Notes: a model not told the origin generated them from the sequence alone. 17,213 bases of DNA from an uncultured Ruminococcus sp. (GCA_900319195.1 ONNL01000087.1:1-17213), one strand, 5' to 3'; counted from the first letter of the stretch, positions 6,218-13,607 are shown. A program made the numbers and translations.

Positions 6218-7714
6218 ATGTCAGATAAAGAAAAACACATGAAAAATACAGACAACGAAAAAACGATGTTCATTCCCAAGAATAACGCTCAGAACCGTCA
6301 GGGAGCGGCTCCTCAGAGACAGCAGGGGAGCGGACAGGCTCCGCGTCAGCAGCGCTATTCGGCACCAAGAAGCAGCGGCTATCCGCAGCAGCGCCACTAC
6401 AATGCCGATGAGGAGAACGGCTCTCCGCGTCAGCACGGCTATGGTCAGCAGATAAACGGACAGCAGTACCATGGGCAGCAATACAGTGGACAGCAGTACC
6501 AGAACCAGCAGAGGTATGACCCTCGCCAGCCCGTCCCTCCGCAGTATCAGCAGCCGCAGGGGTACGGCGGTCAGCAGTACGGTCGTCCGCCCCGGCAGAA
6601 CGGCTACGGACAGGCTCCGCAGGGATATGACCCGCGTCAGCCGAGACAGCAGCGTCCCCCTCAGCAGAGACAATCAAAGCAGCAGCACCCGTCAAAGCAG
6701 CGTCCGCCGAAGCAGCAGGCTCCGAGACAGCGTGCTCCCAAGAAGCAGAAGAGCATTGCAGGAAAGATAATCAGACGTGTACTGCTCAGCCTGTTGGCGA
6801 TATTCCTGCTTTTGTTCGGAATGTACTCCTGCACTGCGCTCATGATAATTGGCAAGGTTGACAAGGTAGAGACAGGGGACAGGAACCGCACGAGCGGTGC
6901 AATGAGCGAAAAATACGTCAAGAGCGTGCTCCTGATAGGCTCTGACGGCAGGACTGACGACGAGCGCGGACGCTCCGACTCGATGATTCTGCTCTCAATG
7001 AACAGCAAGACGAACGAGATAGTCCTTACCTCGTTCATGCGCGACAGCTACGTTGAAATCGACGGCTACGGCTGGAACAAGCTCAACGCGGCATATTCCT
7101 TCGGCGGTCCCGAGCTTCTCATGGACACTATCGAGAGCAACTTCAACGTGAAGATAGATAACTACGTATCTGTCGATTTCAAGGCGTTTGCGTCGATAAT
7201 CGACTCCGCAGGCGGACTTGATATCAATGTCTCCGACGAGGAGGCTGGCGAGATAAACGTCATTTTACAGGCGGAGGTCAACGAAATTATGGGCGACGCT
7301 CCCACGGACGACCTTCTCTCGGGCGGCGGAAAGCTCCACCTCAACGGCAAGCAGGCGCTCTCCTATGCGCGTATCAGACATATCGGCAACAGCGATTTCG
7401 AGCGTACAGAGCGTCAGAGACGTGTGCTCAGCCTGCTTATGAAAAAGGCTTCTGGCTCGGGTGTATCGTTCATGAAAAATGCAATGAAGAACGCGCTCCC
7501 CGACCTCACGACCAACATGACGACGTGGGAGATGTATAAGCTCTCGCTCCGTATGCCGTTTGCGCTTATCGGTAAATATGACATCAAACAGCTCCGTATT
7601 CCTGCCGAGGATACGTACAGCGAATACTACGACGAGAGCGCCGGCTCGGCACTCCGGATAGACGATATGAGAAAGAATCAGGAGCTCATCGAGGACGAGG
7701 TCTTTGGCGACTGA
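6218..7714 (+). CDS. LytR-CpsA-Psr (LCP) family wall-polymer ligase with Q-rich cytosolic tail
   Basis: LCP enzymes transfer lipid-linked anionic or capsular polymers to peptidoglycan outside the membrane. The order here is a cytosolic tail (1-178), rich in Gln, Pro, Arg, Tyr and Gly with repeated GQQY units, one membrane span (about 188-211), and an extracytoplasmic LCP domain to about 420. Signature residues are Asp243 and Arg245 in GSDGRTDDERGRSD, Arg252 and Asp254, the MRDSYV segment, and SYARIRHIGNSDFERTERQRR, whose arginines bind the pyrophosphate of the lipid donor. A C-terminal extension of about 75 residues follows. AAAGGA precedes the ATG, 49 bases after the pseudo-ATPase, with no promoter in between, so the two are probably cotranscribed. 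TGA TAA tandem stops end it. The polymer substrate cannot be read from the sequence. Confidence 0.95.
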   Translation: MSDKEKHMKNTDNEKTMFIPKNNAQNRQGAAPQRQQGSGQAPRQQRYSAPRSSGYPQQRHYNADEENGSPRQHGYGQQINGQQYHGQQYSGQQYQNQQRYDPRQPVPPQYQQPQGYGGQQYGRPPRQNGYGQAPQGYDPRQPRQQRPPQQRQSKQQHPSKQRPPKQQAPRQRAPKKQKSIAGKIIRRVLLSLLAIFLLLFGMYSCTALMIIGKVDKVETGDRNRTSGAMSEKYVKSVLLIGSDGRTDDERGRSDSMILLSMNSKTNEIVLTSFMRDSYVEIDGYGWNKLNAAYSFGGPELLMDTIESNFNVKIDNYVSVDFKAFASIIDSAGGLDINVSDEEAGEINVILQAEVNEIMGDAPTDDLLSGGGKLHLNGKQALSYARIRHIGNSDFERTERQRRVLSLLMKKASGSGVSFMKNAMKNALPDLTTNMTTWEMYKLSLRMPFALIGKYDIKQLRIPAEDTYSEYYDESAGSALRIDDMRKNQELIEDEVFGD

Positions 7715-7738
7715 TAACGGAATGATACCATAAATAAA

Positions 7739-7780
7739 AGAGGGAAGCTCAATTGAAGGAGCTTCCCTCTGCTTTGTATA
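7739..7780 (+). terminator. Rho-independent terminator after LCP gene
   Basis: A perfect 12-bp stem, AGAGGGAAGCTC (7739-7750) with GAGCTTCCCTCT (7759-7770), closes an 8-base loop. The following GCTTTGTAT is a weak T-rich tail. It ends the rlmB-LCP transcription unit and faces the oppositely directed tRNA unit. Confidence 0.8.
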
Positions 7781-7813
7781 TGCCGAGCTGTGTGACAGTA
7801 TCGGAATAAAACC

Positions 7814-7849
7814 AAAACCGCTGTACTTCATATGAAATACAGCGGTTTT
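7814..7849 (-). terminator. Terminator of tRNA-Pro unit, possibly bidirectional
   Basis: A perfect 12-bp inverted repeat, AAAACCGCTGTA with TACAGCGGTTTT, surrounds a 12-base loop. On the minus strand the stem ends in GCGGTTTT and is followed by GGTTTTATT, as expected for a tRNA terminator 16 bases past the CCA end. The AAAA/TTTT arms could let it work in both directions and back up the LCP terminator. Confidence 0.75.
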
Positions 7850-7864
7850 CCGTTGATCACGAAT

Positions 7865-7940
7865 TGGTCTGAGTGACGGGACTTGAACCCACGGCCTCTA
7901 CCACCCCAAGGTAGCGCGCTACCAACTGCGCCACACCCAG
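7865..7940 (-). tRNA. tRNA-Pro (anticodon GGG), CCA end encoded
   Basis: The 76-base gene on the minus strand folds into a full cloverleaf. The acceptor stem CTGGGTG/CACTCAG has C1-G72 as in bacterial tRNA-Pro and one G-T pair. The D arm is GCGC..GCGC, the anticodon stem CTACC/GGTAG encloses loop TTGGGGT, and the T arm carries GTTCAAGTC. The loop places GGG at 34-36 with G37, reading CCC and CCU proline codons. Discriminator A73 and CCA are encoded. Confidence 0.96.
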
Positions 7941-7960
7941 TAATTCAATCAACGTATAAT

Positions 7961-7989
7961 ATTATATCACTATAAATCGGATTTGTCAA
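7961..7989 (-). promoter_or_regulatory. Consensus sigma-A promoter for tRNA-Pro
   Basis: On the minus strand a perfect TTGACA (7989-7984) and a perfect TATAAT (7966-7961) are separated by 17 bases and lie 21 bases before the tRNA 5' end. A full-consensus promoter fits a constitutively strong tRNA gene. Confidence 0.92.
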
Positions 7990-8210
7990 GGGATTTTTGA
8001 AAATTTATGCAAAAATTTTTTGAAGGACGCAAAAAGCGGCTTCATACCGCGGATATTTCAATACTGCACATAGTTTGTGAAAGCAGTGTGACAGGGACTT
8101 TATGCTCGGTTTCACATTGCGGCACACAGTTTTCATATATGTGAAAAAAAACACACGAAACATTTTCGTAAACTATACAATTACTGCAAATCCATTTCAC
8201 ATAAGGGCTT
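7990..8210. promoter_or_regulatory. Non-coding region upstream of htrA with repeated TTTCACA motifs
   Basis: This AT-rich stretch between the tRNA promoter and the htrA -10 box holds no convincing gene. It contains four copies of TTTCACA: TGTGAAA at 8076-8082 (reverse), TTTCACAT at 8110-8117, ATGTGAAA at 8139-8146 (reverse) and TTTCACAT at 8195-8202. The third copy pairs with TTTCA at 8131 to give the inverted repeat TTTTCA-N6-TGAAAA. The last copy lies between the expected -35 position and the -10 box of htrA. They may be operator sites for a regulator, but no known operator (CtsR, CIRCE) matches. A small GCGG/CCGC inverted repeat lies near 8036-8052. Confidence 0.4.
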
Positions 8211-8216
8211 TATAAT
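8188..8216 (+). promoter_or_regulatory. htrA promoter with good -10 and no consensus -35
   Basis: TATAAT at 8211-8216 is a perfect -10 box 57 bases before the htrA ATG. At 17-base spacing the -35 position reads AAATCC, which has no resemblance to TTGACA. A lone -10 box with repeats upstream suggests a promoter that needs an activator or another sigma factor; this is inference. Confidence 0.5.
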
Positions 8217-8272
8217 AAAATCACAGTTTGAGGGAAGCACCTCAGAAATAATTGAAAAGGAAAGTGAATACC

Positions 8273-9643
8273 ATGAATGAAATGAATAATGATATGAATA
8301 GAATCGAAAACGAAGAGTTCCCCAAGAAGAACAAGCACACCGCAAGAAAGGTGATAGCCGCTGTAATGGCAATGACTATCGTATCGGCAGGCTCGATAGC
8401 AGGCTACCGTCAGATAGAGGGTCGTCTCACAAGCCGCGCCTCTGCATCAGCTTCAACCGAGAGCACCAAGACCGCAGAGGACACCTCTGACGACGAAGAA
8501 GAAGCTGCAGAGGACGCCTTTGAGAAGATCGCTGACAAGATAAATGCTGACACGGTAAGCATAGTAAAGGCTGAAAACTCCAAGAGCGAGGAGCTCACGA
8601 CCGAGGAGGTAGTCGAAAAGGTACTCCCGTCGGTAGTAGGAGTCGAGTCAAAGTTTGAGGTCACATCGTCGAACGACAGCTACTATTACGGCTTCGGCTT
8701 CGGCGGTTTCGGAAACATGACTCCGCAGACCACTGAGGCTACGGCAACAGGCACGGGCGTCATCATCACCGACAACGGCTACATTGTTACAAATGCTCAC
8801 GTTATCTACGACAGCGAGTACGGCGGAGGTCTTGCAAAGGACATCTCCATTCTGCTCAGCGACGAAAAGAGCTATGACGCTGAGGTCATAGGCTATGATA
8901 CGGACTGCGATATTGCTGTCCTCAAGATAGATGCTGAGGGACTTACTGCCGCTGAGTTCGGTGACAGCGACAGTCTCAAGCTTGGTCAGTCGGTAATTGC
9001 GATAGGCAATCCGCTCGGATTCGAGCTCACGGATACAGTCACAAGCGGTATCGTTTCGGGACTTAACAGAAACATCACCATCAACGACAAGGAAATGAAC
9101 CTTATCCAGACTGACGCGGCTATAAACTCGGGCAACTCGGGCGGACCTCTCATCAATAAGTACGGTCAGGTCATAGGCATCAACTCCTCAAAGATGTCCT
9201 CATCTTACTCCGAGACAACTATCGAGGGTATCGGCTTTGCTATCCCGTCGAATGAGGTGTCTGCCATTGTTGACGACCTCATGAAGTACGGCTATGTAAC
9301 AGGCAAGCCGCAGCTTGGTATAAGCTGTCAGGACGTTACAGAGACTATCCACGATATGTATAATATCCCTGTAGGTGTCTATGTTACGGCAGTTACCGAT
9401 AAGAGCGCCGCTGATAAGGCTGGCATAGAGTCGGGCGACGTTATCATCAAGATAGATGATGTCGAGGTATCGACGACCGAGGAGCTCAACGCTGAGAAGA
9501 ACAAGCACGAGGCAGGCGAGATAGTCAAGCTCACTATCGTCCGCAACGGCGAGGAGAAGGATATCACTGTAACTCTCGACGAGGTACAGAACGCTGAAAA
9601 ACAGGATAAGCAGTCCGAAAAGGATGATAAAGACGAAGATTGA
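8273..9643 (+). CDS. htrA: Membrane-anchored HtrA/DegP-type serine protease with PDZ domain
   Basis: HtrA proteases degrade or refold damaged proteins outside the membrane. From this start the protein has 456 residues: a short cytosolic N-terminus, one membrane anchor (about 25-43), an acidic linker with TSDDEEEAAED, a trypsin-like domain (about 110-320) and one PDZ domain (about 335-435), ending in a charged tail. The catalytic triad is His176 (TNAHVI), Asp213 (DCDIAVLKI) and Ser289 (NSGNSGGPL). A Tyr/Gly/Phe-rich insert (YYYGFGFGGFGNM) precedes the first protease strand. I chose ATG 8273; a TTG at 8252 is in frame but has no ribosome site, whereas AAAAGGAAAGTGA lies before the ATG. It appears monocistronic, with a terminator 59 bases downstream. 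A CssRS-type two-component system is not present nearby. Confidence 0.95.
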   Translation: MNEMNNDMNRIENEEFPKKNKHTARKVIAAVMAMTIVSAGSIAGYRQIEGRLTSRASASASTESTKTAEDTSDDEEEAAEDAFEKIADKINADTVSIVKAENSKSEELTTEEVVEKVLPSVVGVESKFEVTSSNDSYYYGFGFGGFGNMTPQTTEATATGTGVIITDNGYIVTNAHVIYDSEYGGGLAKDISILLSDEKSYDAEVIGYDTDCDIAVLKIDAEGLTAAEFGDSDSLKLGQSVIAIGNPLGFELTDTVTSGIVSGLNRNITINDKEMNLIQTDAAINSGNSGGPLINKYGQVIGINSSKMSSSYSETTIEGIGFAIPSNEVSAIVDDLMKYGYVTGKPQLGISCQDVTETIHDMYNIPVGVYVTAVTDKSAADKAGIESGDVIIKIDDVEVSTTEELNAEKNKHEAGEIVKLTIVRNGEEKDITVTLDEVQNAEKQDKQSEKDDKDED

Positions 9644-9701
9644 TTGAACTATGGCAATGGAATTGTTCATATCAGGTGTTGTTATCTGATGTGCAAAGCT
9701 A

Positions 9702-9730
9702 AGCGGACAGGGAGACCTGTCCGCTTTTTT
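9702..9730 (+). terminator. Rho-independent terminator after htrA
   Basis: A perfect 10-bp stem, AGCGGACAGG with CCTGTCCGCT, with a GAGA loop is followed directly by six T residues. The next promoter (TTGACA) starts 5 bases after the T run. Confidence 0.95.
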
Positions 9731-9734
9731 CGGC

Positions 9735-9763
9735 TTGACATATAACGGCTTTAATGATATAAT
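9735..9763 (+). promoter_or_regulatory. Consensus sigma-A promoter for the glycosylation gene pair
   Basis: A perfect TTGACA (9735-9740), 17-base spacer and perfect TATAAT (9758-9763) drive the two genes that follow. Transcription should start near 9770. Confidence 0.92.
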
Positions 9764-9791
9764 ATACTTATACGTATTTGTTACTTATTAT

Positions 9792-9810
9792 ATACAGCCG
9801 AAAGCTGTAT
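9792..9810 (+). other. Stem-loop in 5' leader of the GT-C-like gene
   Basis: ATACAGC (9792-9798) and GCTGTAT (9804-9810) form a perfect 7-bp stem with a CGAAA loop, about 20 bases from the inferred transcript start and 30 before the start codon. It is too early to be a terminator for the gene and lacks a T tract; it may stabilise the mRNA. Confidence 0.4.
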
Positions 9811-9841
9811 CAGATGATAAAAAGAAACGAGGAAAATTCCA

Positions 9842-11551
9842 ATGTCCGAAAAGATAACCAAGGTATTCAATGTGACAGCAAGGGCGGTGATAGCTGTATT
9901 CTTCACATTTCTTGTCGGAGTTCTCACTATGGCGGCTCTTACGGGCACGACAGGTCTCGAGATAATCTCCGAGGGGTGCGGTGTTGATACCGTCGTTCAG
10001 CGCATAAGGGACAAGTTTGAATCGGTCATCTACTATAATGATGACATTCTTGCGAATTTTATATGGCTCGCCGCCTTTATGGCGATAGCGCTTCTCATCG
10101 TGAAGCTCTCGAAGAAGCTTGACGAGAAGAAATTTCCGCTGTGGCTCGAGATAGGCTTGCTCTGCTCATGGACGGTCGTGTGGGGATTTATATGGGTGCA
10201 TACCTCACAGCTCTCTCCGACGGAGGATTCGCTGACAGTCCTCAATGCCTCGCTCGACGCGGTGAAGGATAAATACACGACCATGACCGATATCCGTTAC
10301 TTCCAGTATTACCGCTTTCAGCTCGGATATGTCTTTTTCAATGAGGTGCTGATACGCGCGGCACAGGTATTCGGAGAGGTCAAGACGCTCCTGTTTTTGC
10401 AGGATATCTCGGTGGTCATGCTCTCGTCCTCGTATGCGGCACTCCTGCTTTCTGCAAACCGTATCTTCAAGGACAGGCGCATCATTCATGTAATGGCTGT
10501 CCTGCTCGCAATAACCATGCAGCCTGTGCTTACCTGCTCGTTCCTCTACGGACTCGTCCCGGGACTTGCGTTTGCGATATGGGCAGTATACTGCGAGATA
10601 GTGATGATACAGAGCAGCACATGGAAGGGCAAGATCATCTCGGGAGTGCTTGCGGCGCTGTTCGTTTCGCTCTCGGTAATGATAAAGTCGAATAACCTGA
10701 TAGTCCTTGTGGCTATGGTGATATATGCGGTCATATATATGTTCTCAGACAAGAAGCAGCTCGTCTGTGTGGCTGCCGCGATAGTCAGCATAATCGGCTG
10801 TGTGGCGCTGCCGAATATAGTTGCAAATTCGTATGAGAACAGGGCAGGCAAGGAGCTCGGTGACTCGATACCCTTTGTATCGTGGTTCGCACTCGGCATG
10901 AATGAAGCTGATAATGCTCCGGGCTGGTATAACTACGGCTCAACAATGTCGAATTTCGAGAACTCTAATTTCGACGCGGACGTGGCTGCCGAGCGCTCTG
11001 TTGAAGAGATAAAGGGCAGATTAAAGGTGTTCAAAAAGAGTCCGCAGTACCGCAACGATTTCTTCTACAAAAAGTACGTCTCGATGTGGAATGAGACCTC
11101 GTATGAGAGTATCTGGAACAATCAGGTGCGTGCACAGTACAAGGAAAAAACGGGACTTGCAAAGTGGGTGTGCGGCAAGGGCGAAGCAAGGGTCAAGCAC
11201 TTCATGGATCTGCTTGCACAGTTCGTATTTGTCGGCACGCTTGCATCTGTCGTGTACTGCGTAAAGAAAAAGAATACGCTCGGACTATTCCCTGCGCTCA
11301 TAACGATAGGCGGAATGCTCTATCATCTGCTTGCGGAGGCGAAGTCGCAGTATGCTGTTCCGTATTATGTATGGATGACGGCATTTGCGGCTGTCGGTAT
11401 CGTATTCATGGCGGACAAGCTCCTGCCGATAATTCAGGGAAAGAAGGCCGAGCCTGCTGTGGAGAGCGCACCTGCTGAGAATGAAAGCCGCGAGGAGAAG
11501 AAGGCTCCCGTAAAATCTGTAAAATCCAAAAGAATGAAGAGGAAGAAGTAA
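9842..11551 (+). CDS. Polytopic GT-C-like membrane protein, probable lipid-linked sugar transferase
   Basis: The 569-residue protein has about ten hydrophobic spans. Spans 1-3 (about 13-33, 67-88 and 100-120) precede an extracytoplasmic loop with SPTEDSLTVLNAS and RYFQYYRFQLGYVFFNE, where GT-C enzymes carry catalytic acidic residues. A large soluble stretch (about 350-440) contains FFYKKYVSMWNETSYESIW, a pattern I associate with clostridial GT39-like proteins. Two or three further spans and a Lys/Glu-rich cytosolic tail follow. GAGGAAA precedes the ATG. The stop overlaps the start of a GT2 lipid-phosphate glycosyltransferase (TAATG), which strongly suggests a joint pathway: this protein would transfer the sugar from polyprenyl phosphate to a target outside the membrane. 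The substrate, and even the transferase activity, are inferred. Confidence 0.75.
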   Translation: MSEKITKVFNVTARAVIAVFFTFLVGVLTMAALTGTTGLEIISEGCGVDTVVQRIRDKFESVIYYNDDILANFIWLAAFMAIALLIVKLSKKLDEKKFPLWLEIGLLCSWTVVWGFIWVHTSQLSPTEDSLTVLNASLDAVKDKYTTMTDIRYFQYYRFQLGYVFFNEVLIRAAQVFGEVKTLLFLQDISVVMLSSSYAALLLSANRIFKDRRIIHVMAVLLAITMQPVLTCSFLYGLVPGLAFAIWAVYCEIVMIQSSTWKGKIISGVLAALFVSLSVMIKSNNLIVLVAMVIYAVIYMFSDKKQLVCVAAAIVSIIGCVALPNIVANSYENRAGKELGDSIPFVSWFALGMNEADNAPGWYNYGSTMSNFENSNFDADVAAERSVEEIKGRLKVFKKSPQYRNDFFYKKYVSMWNETSYESIWNNQVRAQYKEKTGLAKWVCGKGEARVKHFMDLLAQFVFVGTLASVVYCVKKKNTLGLFPALITIGGMLYHLLAEAKSQYAVPYYVWMTAFAAVGIVFMADKLLPIIQGKKAEPAVESAPAENESREEKKAPVKSVKSKRMKRKK

Positions 11552-12531
11552 TGGATATACTTTATTTGGTAGTACCGTGCTACAACGAGGAGGAGGTGCT
11601 CCCCGAGACATCGAAGCAGCTCCGCGAGAAAATGGAATCGCTTATCAAGAGCGGCGAGATATCCGATAAGAGCAGGATCATGTTCGTGAACGACGGCTCA
11701 AAGGACAAGACATGGGAAATGATCACAGCTCTGCACAACGAGAACAAGCTCTTTCAGGGAGTTTGCCTTTCACGCAACCGCGGTCATCAGAACGCTCTCC
11801 TTGCAGGTCTCATGACGGCAAAGGAGCACTGCGACATCACTATCTCGCTCGATGCCGACTTACAGGACGACATCTCGGCTATCGACGATATGGTCAAGCA
11901 GTATCACAACGGCTATGATATAGTGTACGGTGTCCGCAATTCGCGTCAGACCGATACCTTCTTCAAAAAGACCACAGCCGAGGGCTACTACAAGGTCATG
12001 AAGGCTATGGGAGCGGATATCGTATTCAATCATGCGGATTACCGCCTGATGTCGAAGCGTGCTCTCGAGGGACTCTCGGAATACGGCGAATCCAACATCT
12101 TCCTGCGCGGGATAGTCCCCATGATAAGCAGCAACTCCACCAACGTGTACTATGCGCGTAAGGAGAGAATGGCAGGCGAGTCCAAGTATCCGCTGAAAAA
12201 AATGCTCGCATTTGCATGGGAGGGAATAACCTCGCTCTCGACGAAGCCGATACGCATGATAACGGGACTCGGAGCGATAGTTTTCCTCGTCAGCATAGCA
12301 ATACTGATATACTCGCTCGTCCGCTATTTTATGGGCGAAACGATAACAGGCTGGACATCAACGGTGATGAGCGTCTGGGCGATAGGCGGCTTGCAGCTCC
12401 TTGCTATCGGCATCATCGGTGAGTATATAGGCAAGGTCTACCTTGAGACAAAGCAGCGCCCGAGGTTCATTATCTCGAAATACCTCGGTGACGAAGATGA
12501 TATGAAGGGTGCAGATGACAATAAAAACTGA
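11551..12531 (+). CDS. Polyprenyl-phosphate glycosyltransferase, GT2 family (GtrB/CsbB/DPM1-like)
   Basis: This 326-residue enzyme should load a sugar from a nucleotide donor onto undecaprenyl phosphate at the inner face of the membrane. The GT-A domain shows VPCYNEEEVLP (8-18), VNDGSKDKTW (46-55), the metal and nucleotide site DADLQDD (101-107), the acceptor-side GVRNSRQTDTFFKK (127-140) and an ADYRLM segment (162-167). Two membrane spans follow (about 240-261 and 270-293), then EYIGKVYLETKQRPRF, the hallmark end of GtrB/CsbB proteins. The ATG overlaps the previous stop, with AGAGGA inside the upstream gene, so the two are coupled. The sugar is unknown. No GtrA-type flippase gene follows, which is a gap in the usual three-part scheme. 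Confidence 0.93.
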   Translation: MDILYLVVPCYNEEEVLPETSKQLREKMESLIKSGEISDKSRIMFVNDGSKDKTWEMITALHNENKLFQGVCLSRNRGHQNALLAGLMTAKEHCDITISLDADLQDDISAIDDMVKQYHNGYDIVYGVRNSRQTDTFFKKTTAEGYYKVMKAMGADIVFNHADYRLMSKRALEGLSEYGESNIFLRGIVPMISSNSTNVYYARKERMAGESKYPLKKMLAFAWEGITSLSTKPIRMITGLGAIVFLVSIAILIYSLVRYFMGETITGWTSTVMSVWAIGGLQLLAIGIIGEYIGKVYLETKQRPRFIISKYLGDEDDMKGADDNKN

Positions 12532-12537
12532 GAGCAC

Positions 12538-12562
12538 TTCCCGTCGGCTTTTTGACGGGGAA
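12538..12562 (+). terminator. Hairpin just after the GT2 gene, imperfect terminator
   Basis: CCCGTC (12540-12545) and GACGGG (12554-12559) form a 6-bp stem around GGCTTTTT; TT and AA extend it past a bulged G. It begins 8 bases after the GT2 stop, but the T run is in the loop, not after the stem, so termination would be poor. It shares the CGGGGAA element with the hairpin downstream. Confidence 0.4.
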
Positions 12563-12576
12563 TGAATGCATGACAA

Positions 12577-12605
12577 CGGGGAAAGGCTGTTTCAGCTTTT
12601 CCCCG
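12577..12605 (+). terminator. Strong 13-bp hairpin between GT2 and lysR genes
   Basis: CGGGGAAAGGCTG and CAGCTTTTCCCCG pair over 13 bp with a single G-U, and a TTT loop. No T tract follows on either strand, so it is a weak candidate for an intrinsic terminator despite its strength. It lies 26 bases before the LysR start codon and so could also act in the LysR leader or protect mRNA ends. Confidence 0.55.
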
Positions 12606-12631
12606 AAGCTTTACACGAAGGGAGAGAGAAT

Positions 12632-13534
12632 ATGACACTTCAGCAGCTGCGGTATGCTGTAAAGGTCGCAGAGCAGGGGACTATCACTGACGCTGCAAAC
12701 GAGCTCTTCATCGCACAGCCGAGTCTTACAAAGGCGATAAGGGAGCTTGAAAAGGAAATGGGGATAACCATTTTCGACAGGACTAATAAAGGGATAACTG
12801 TTTCCCGTGAGGGCGAGCAATTCCTCGCGTATGCAAGACAGGTGCTCGAGCAGGCGGATATGCTCGAGGAGAAGTATCTGCACAAGTCGGGCGGAAAGCA
12901 GTCCTTCTGCGTTTCAACTCAGCACTATTCCTTTGCAGTGAATGCCTTCGTCGAGCTGATAGAGACCTACGGCGGAGAGGAGTACGATTTCTCTCTGCGT
13001 GAAACTCAGACCTATGAGATAATCGAGGACGTCGCGTCGCTGAAAAGCGAGATAGGCATGATCTACCTCAACAGCTTCAATGAGACTGTCGTGAGGAAGA
13101 TACTGAAGTCGAAGGACCTTGAATTTCGGGAGCTCTTCGTGGCAGAGCCGCACATATTCATCAGCAAGAATCATCCCCTCGCGGACAGGCGCTCCGTCAC
13201 AATGGAGGAGCTGAAGCCATATCCCTACCTCTCGTTTGAGCAGGGCGAGCACAACGCATTCTACTATTCCGAGGAGATATTCAGCACGGTCGTAAGGCAG
13301 AAGAATATTCGCGTGAGGGACAGAGCTACGCTTTTCAATCTGCTCATCGGACTCAACGGCTACACGGTGTCGAGCGGTGTCATTGACGCGGAGTTGAATG
13401 GTCCCGATATAATTGCGGTGCCGCTGAGTGAGCAGGGCGAAATGCACATCGGCTGTCTGACGCACAGGAAGTCACATCTGAGCAGACTCGGGACGGCATA
13501 CCTTGAAGCTCTGAAAAAATATGCTCAGGGTTAA
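12632..13534 (+). CDS. LysR-type transcriptional regulator, likely controls metE-metF
   Basis: A standard 300-residue LysR protein from the ATG at 12632, which has GGGAGAG 7 bases upstream; an in-frame ATG 66 bases earlier lies before the strong hairpin and is rejected. The winged helix-turn-helix spans about 4-63 (LRYAVKVAEQGTITDAANE, AQPSLTKAIRELEKEMG, IFDRTNKGI). The linker helix and two-lobed effector domain follow (about 90-295). The style resembles the CmbR/MtaR/MetR group that governs sulfur amino acid genes in streptococci. It lies just upstream of metE in the same direction, and a palindrome with the T-N11-A LysR pattern precedes metE. No promoter is obvious in front of it; it may be read from the glycosylation operon or from an unseen site. 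Confidence 0.92.
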   Translation: MTLQQLRYAVKVAEQGTITDAANELFIAQPSLTKAIRELEKEMGITIFDRTNKGITVSREGEQFLAYARQVLEQADMLEEKYLHKSGGKQSFCVSTQHYSFAVNAFVELIETYGGEEYDFSLRETQTYEIIEDVASLKSEIGMIYLNSFNETVVRKILKSKDLEFRELFVAEPHIFISKNHPLADRRSVTMEELKPYPYLSFEQGEHNAFYYSEEIFSTVVRQKNIRVRDRATLFNLLIGLNGYTVSSGVIDAELNGPDIIAVPLSEQGEMHIGCLTHRKSHLSRLGTAYLEALKKYAQG

Positions 13535-13607
13535 AGCTTTCGGATGAACTCTTTTTGGTGGTCGGCTCGGAGCAGCGTTTGCGTGTTTGCCTGAATCATC
13601 ATTTTGT

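Noticed and set aside
6221..6695. Minus-strand frames opposite the Q-rich tail of the LCP gene
   Set aside because: They arise from the repetitive CAG/CAA-rich coding strand. Their Leu/Val- or Ala-rich products are antisense artefacts of low-complexity DNA.
8007..8144. 45-codon plus-strand frame starting MQKFFEGRKKR upstream of htrA
   Set aside because: AAGGGA is 13 bases too far upstream to act as ribosome site, no promoter precedes it, and it overlaps the TTTCACA repeats. It could be a small protein, but nothing positive supports it.
8010..8230. CtsR or CIRCE-type heat-shock operator before htrA
   Set aside because: I find neither the GGTCAAA heptad tandem of CtsR nor the TTAGCACTC-N9-GAGTGCTAA CIRCE element.
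8252..8272. TTG start for htrA seven codons upstream of the ATG
   Set aside because: No Shine-Dalgarno before the TTG, and the purine-rich AAAAGGAAAGTGA sits where a ribosome site for the ATG at 8273 should be.
12566..12631. In-frame ATG extending the LysR protein by 22 residues
   Set aside because: The extension is encoded in the 13-bp hairpin, has no ribosome site, and LysR proteins start directly at the helix-turn-helix, as from 12632.
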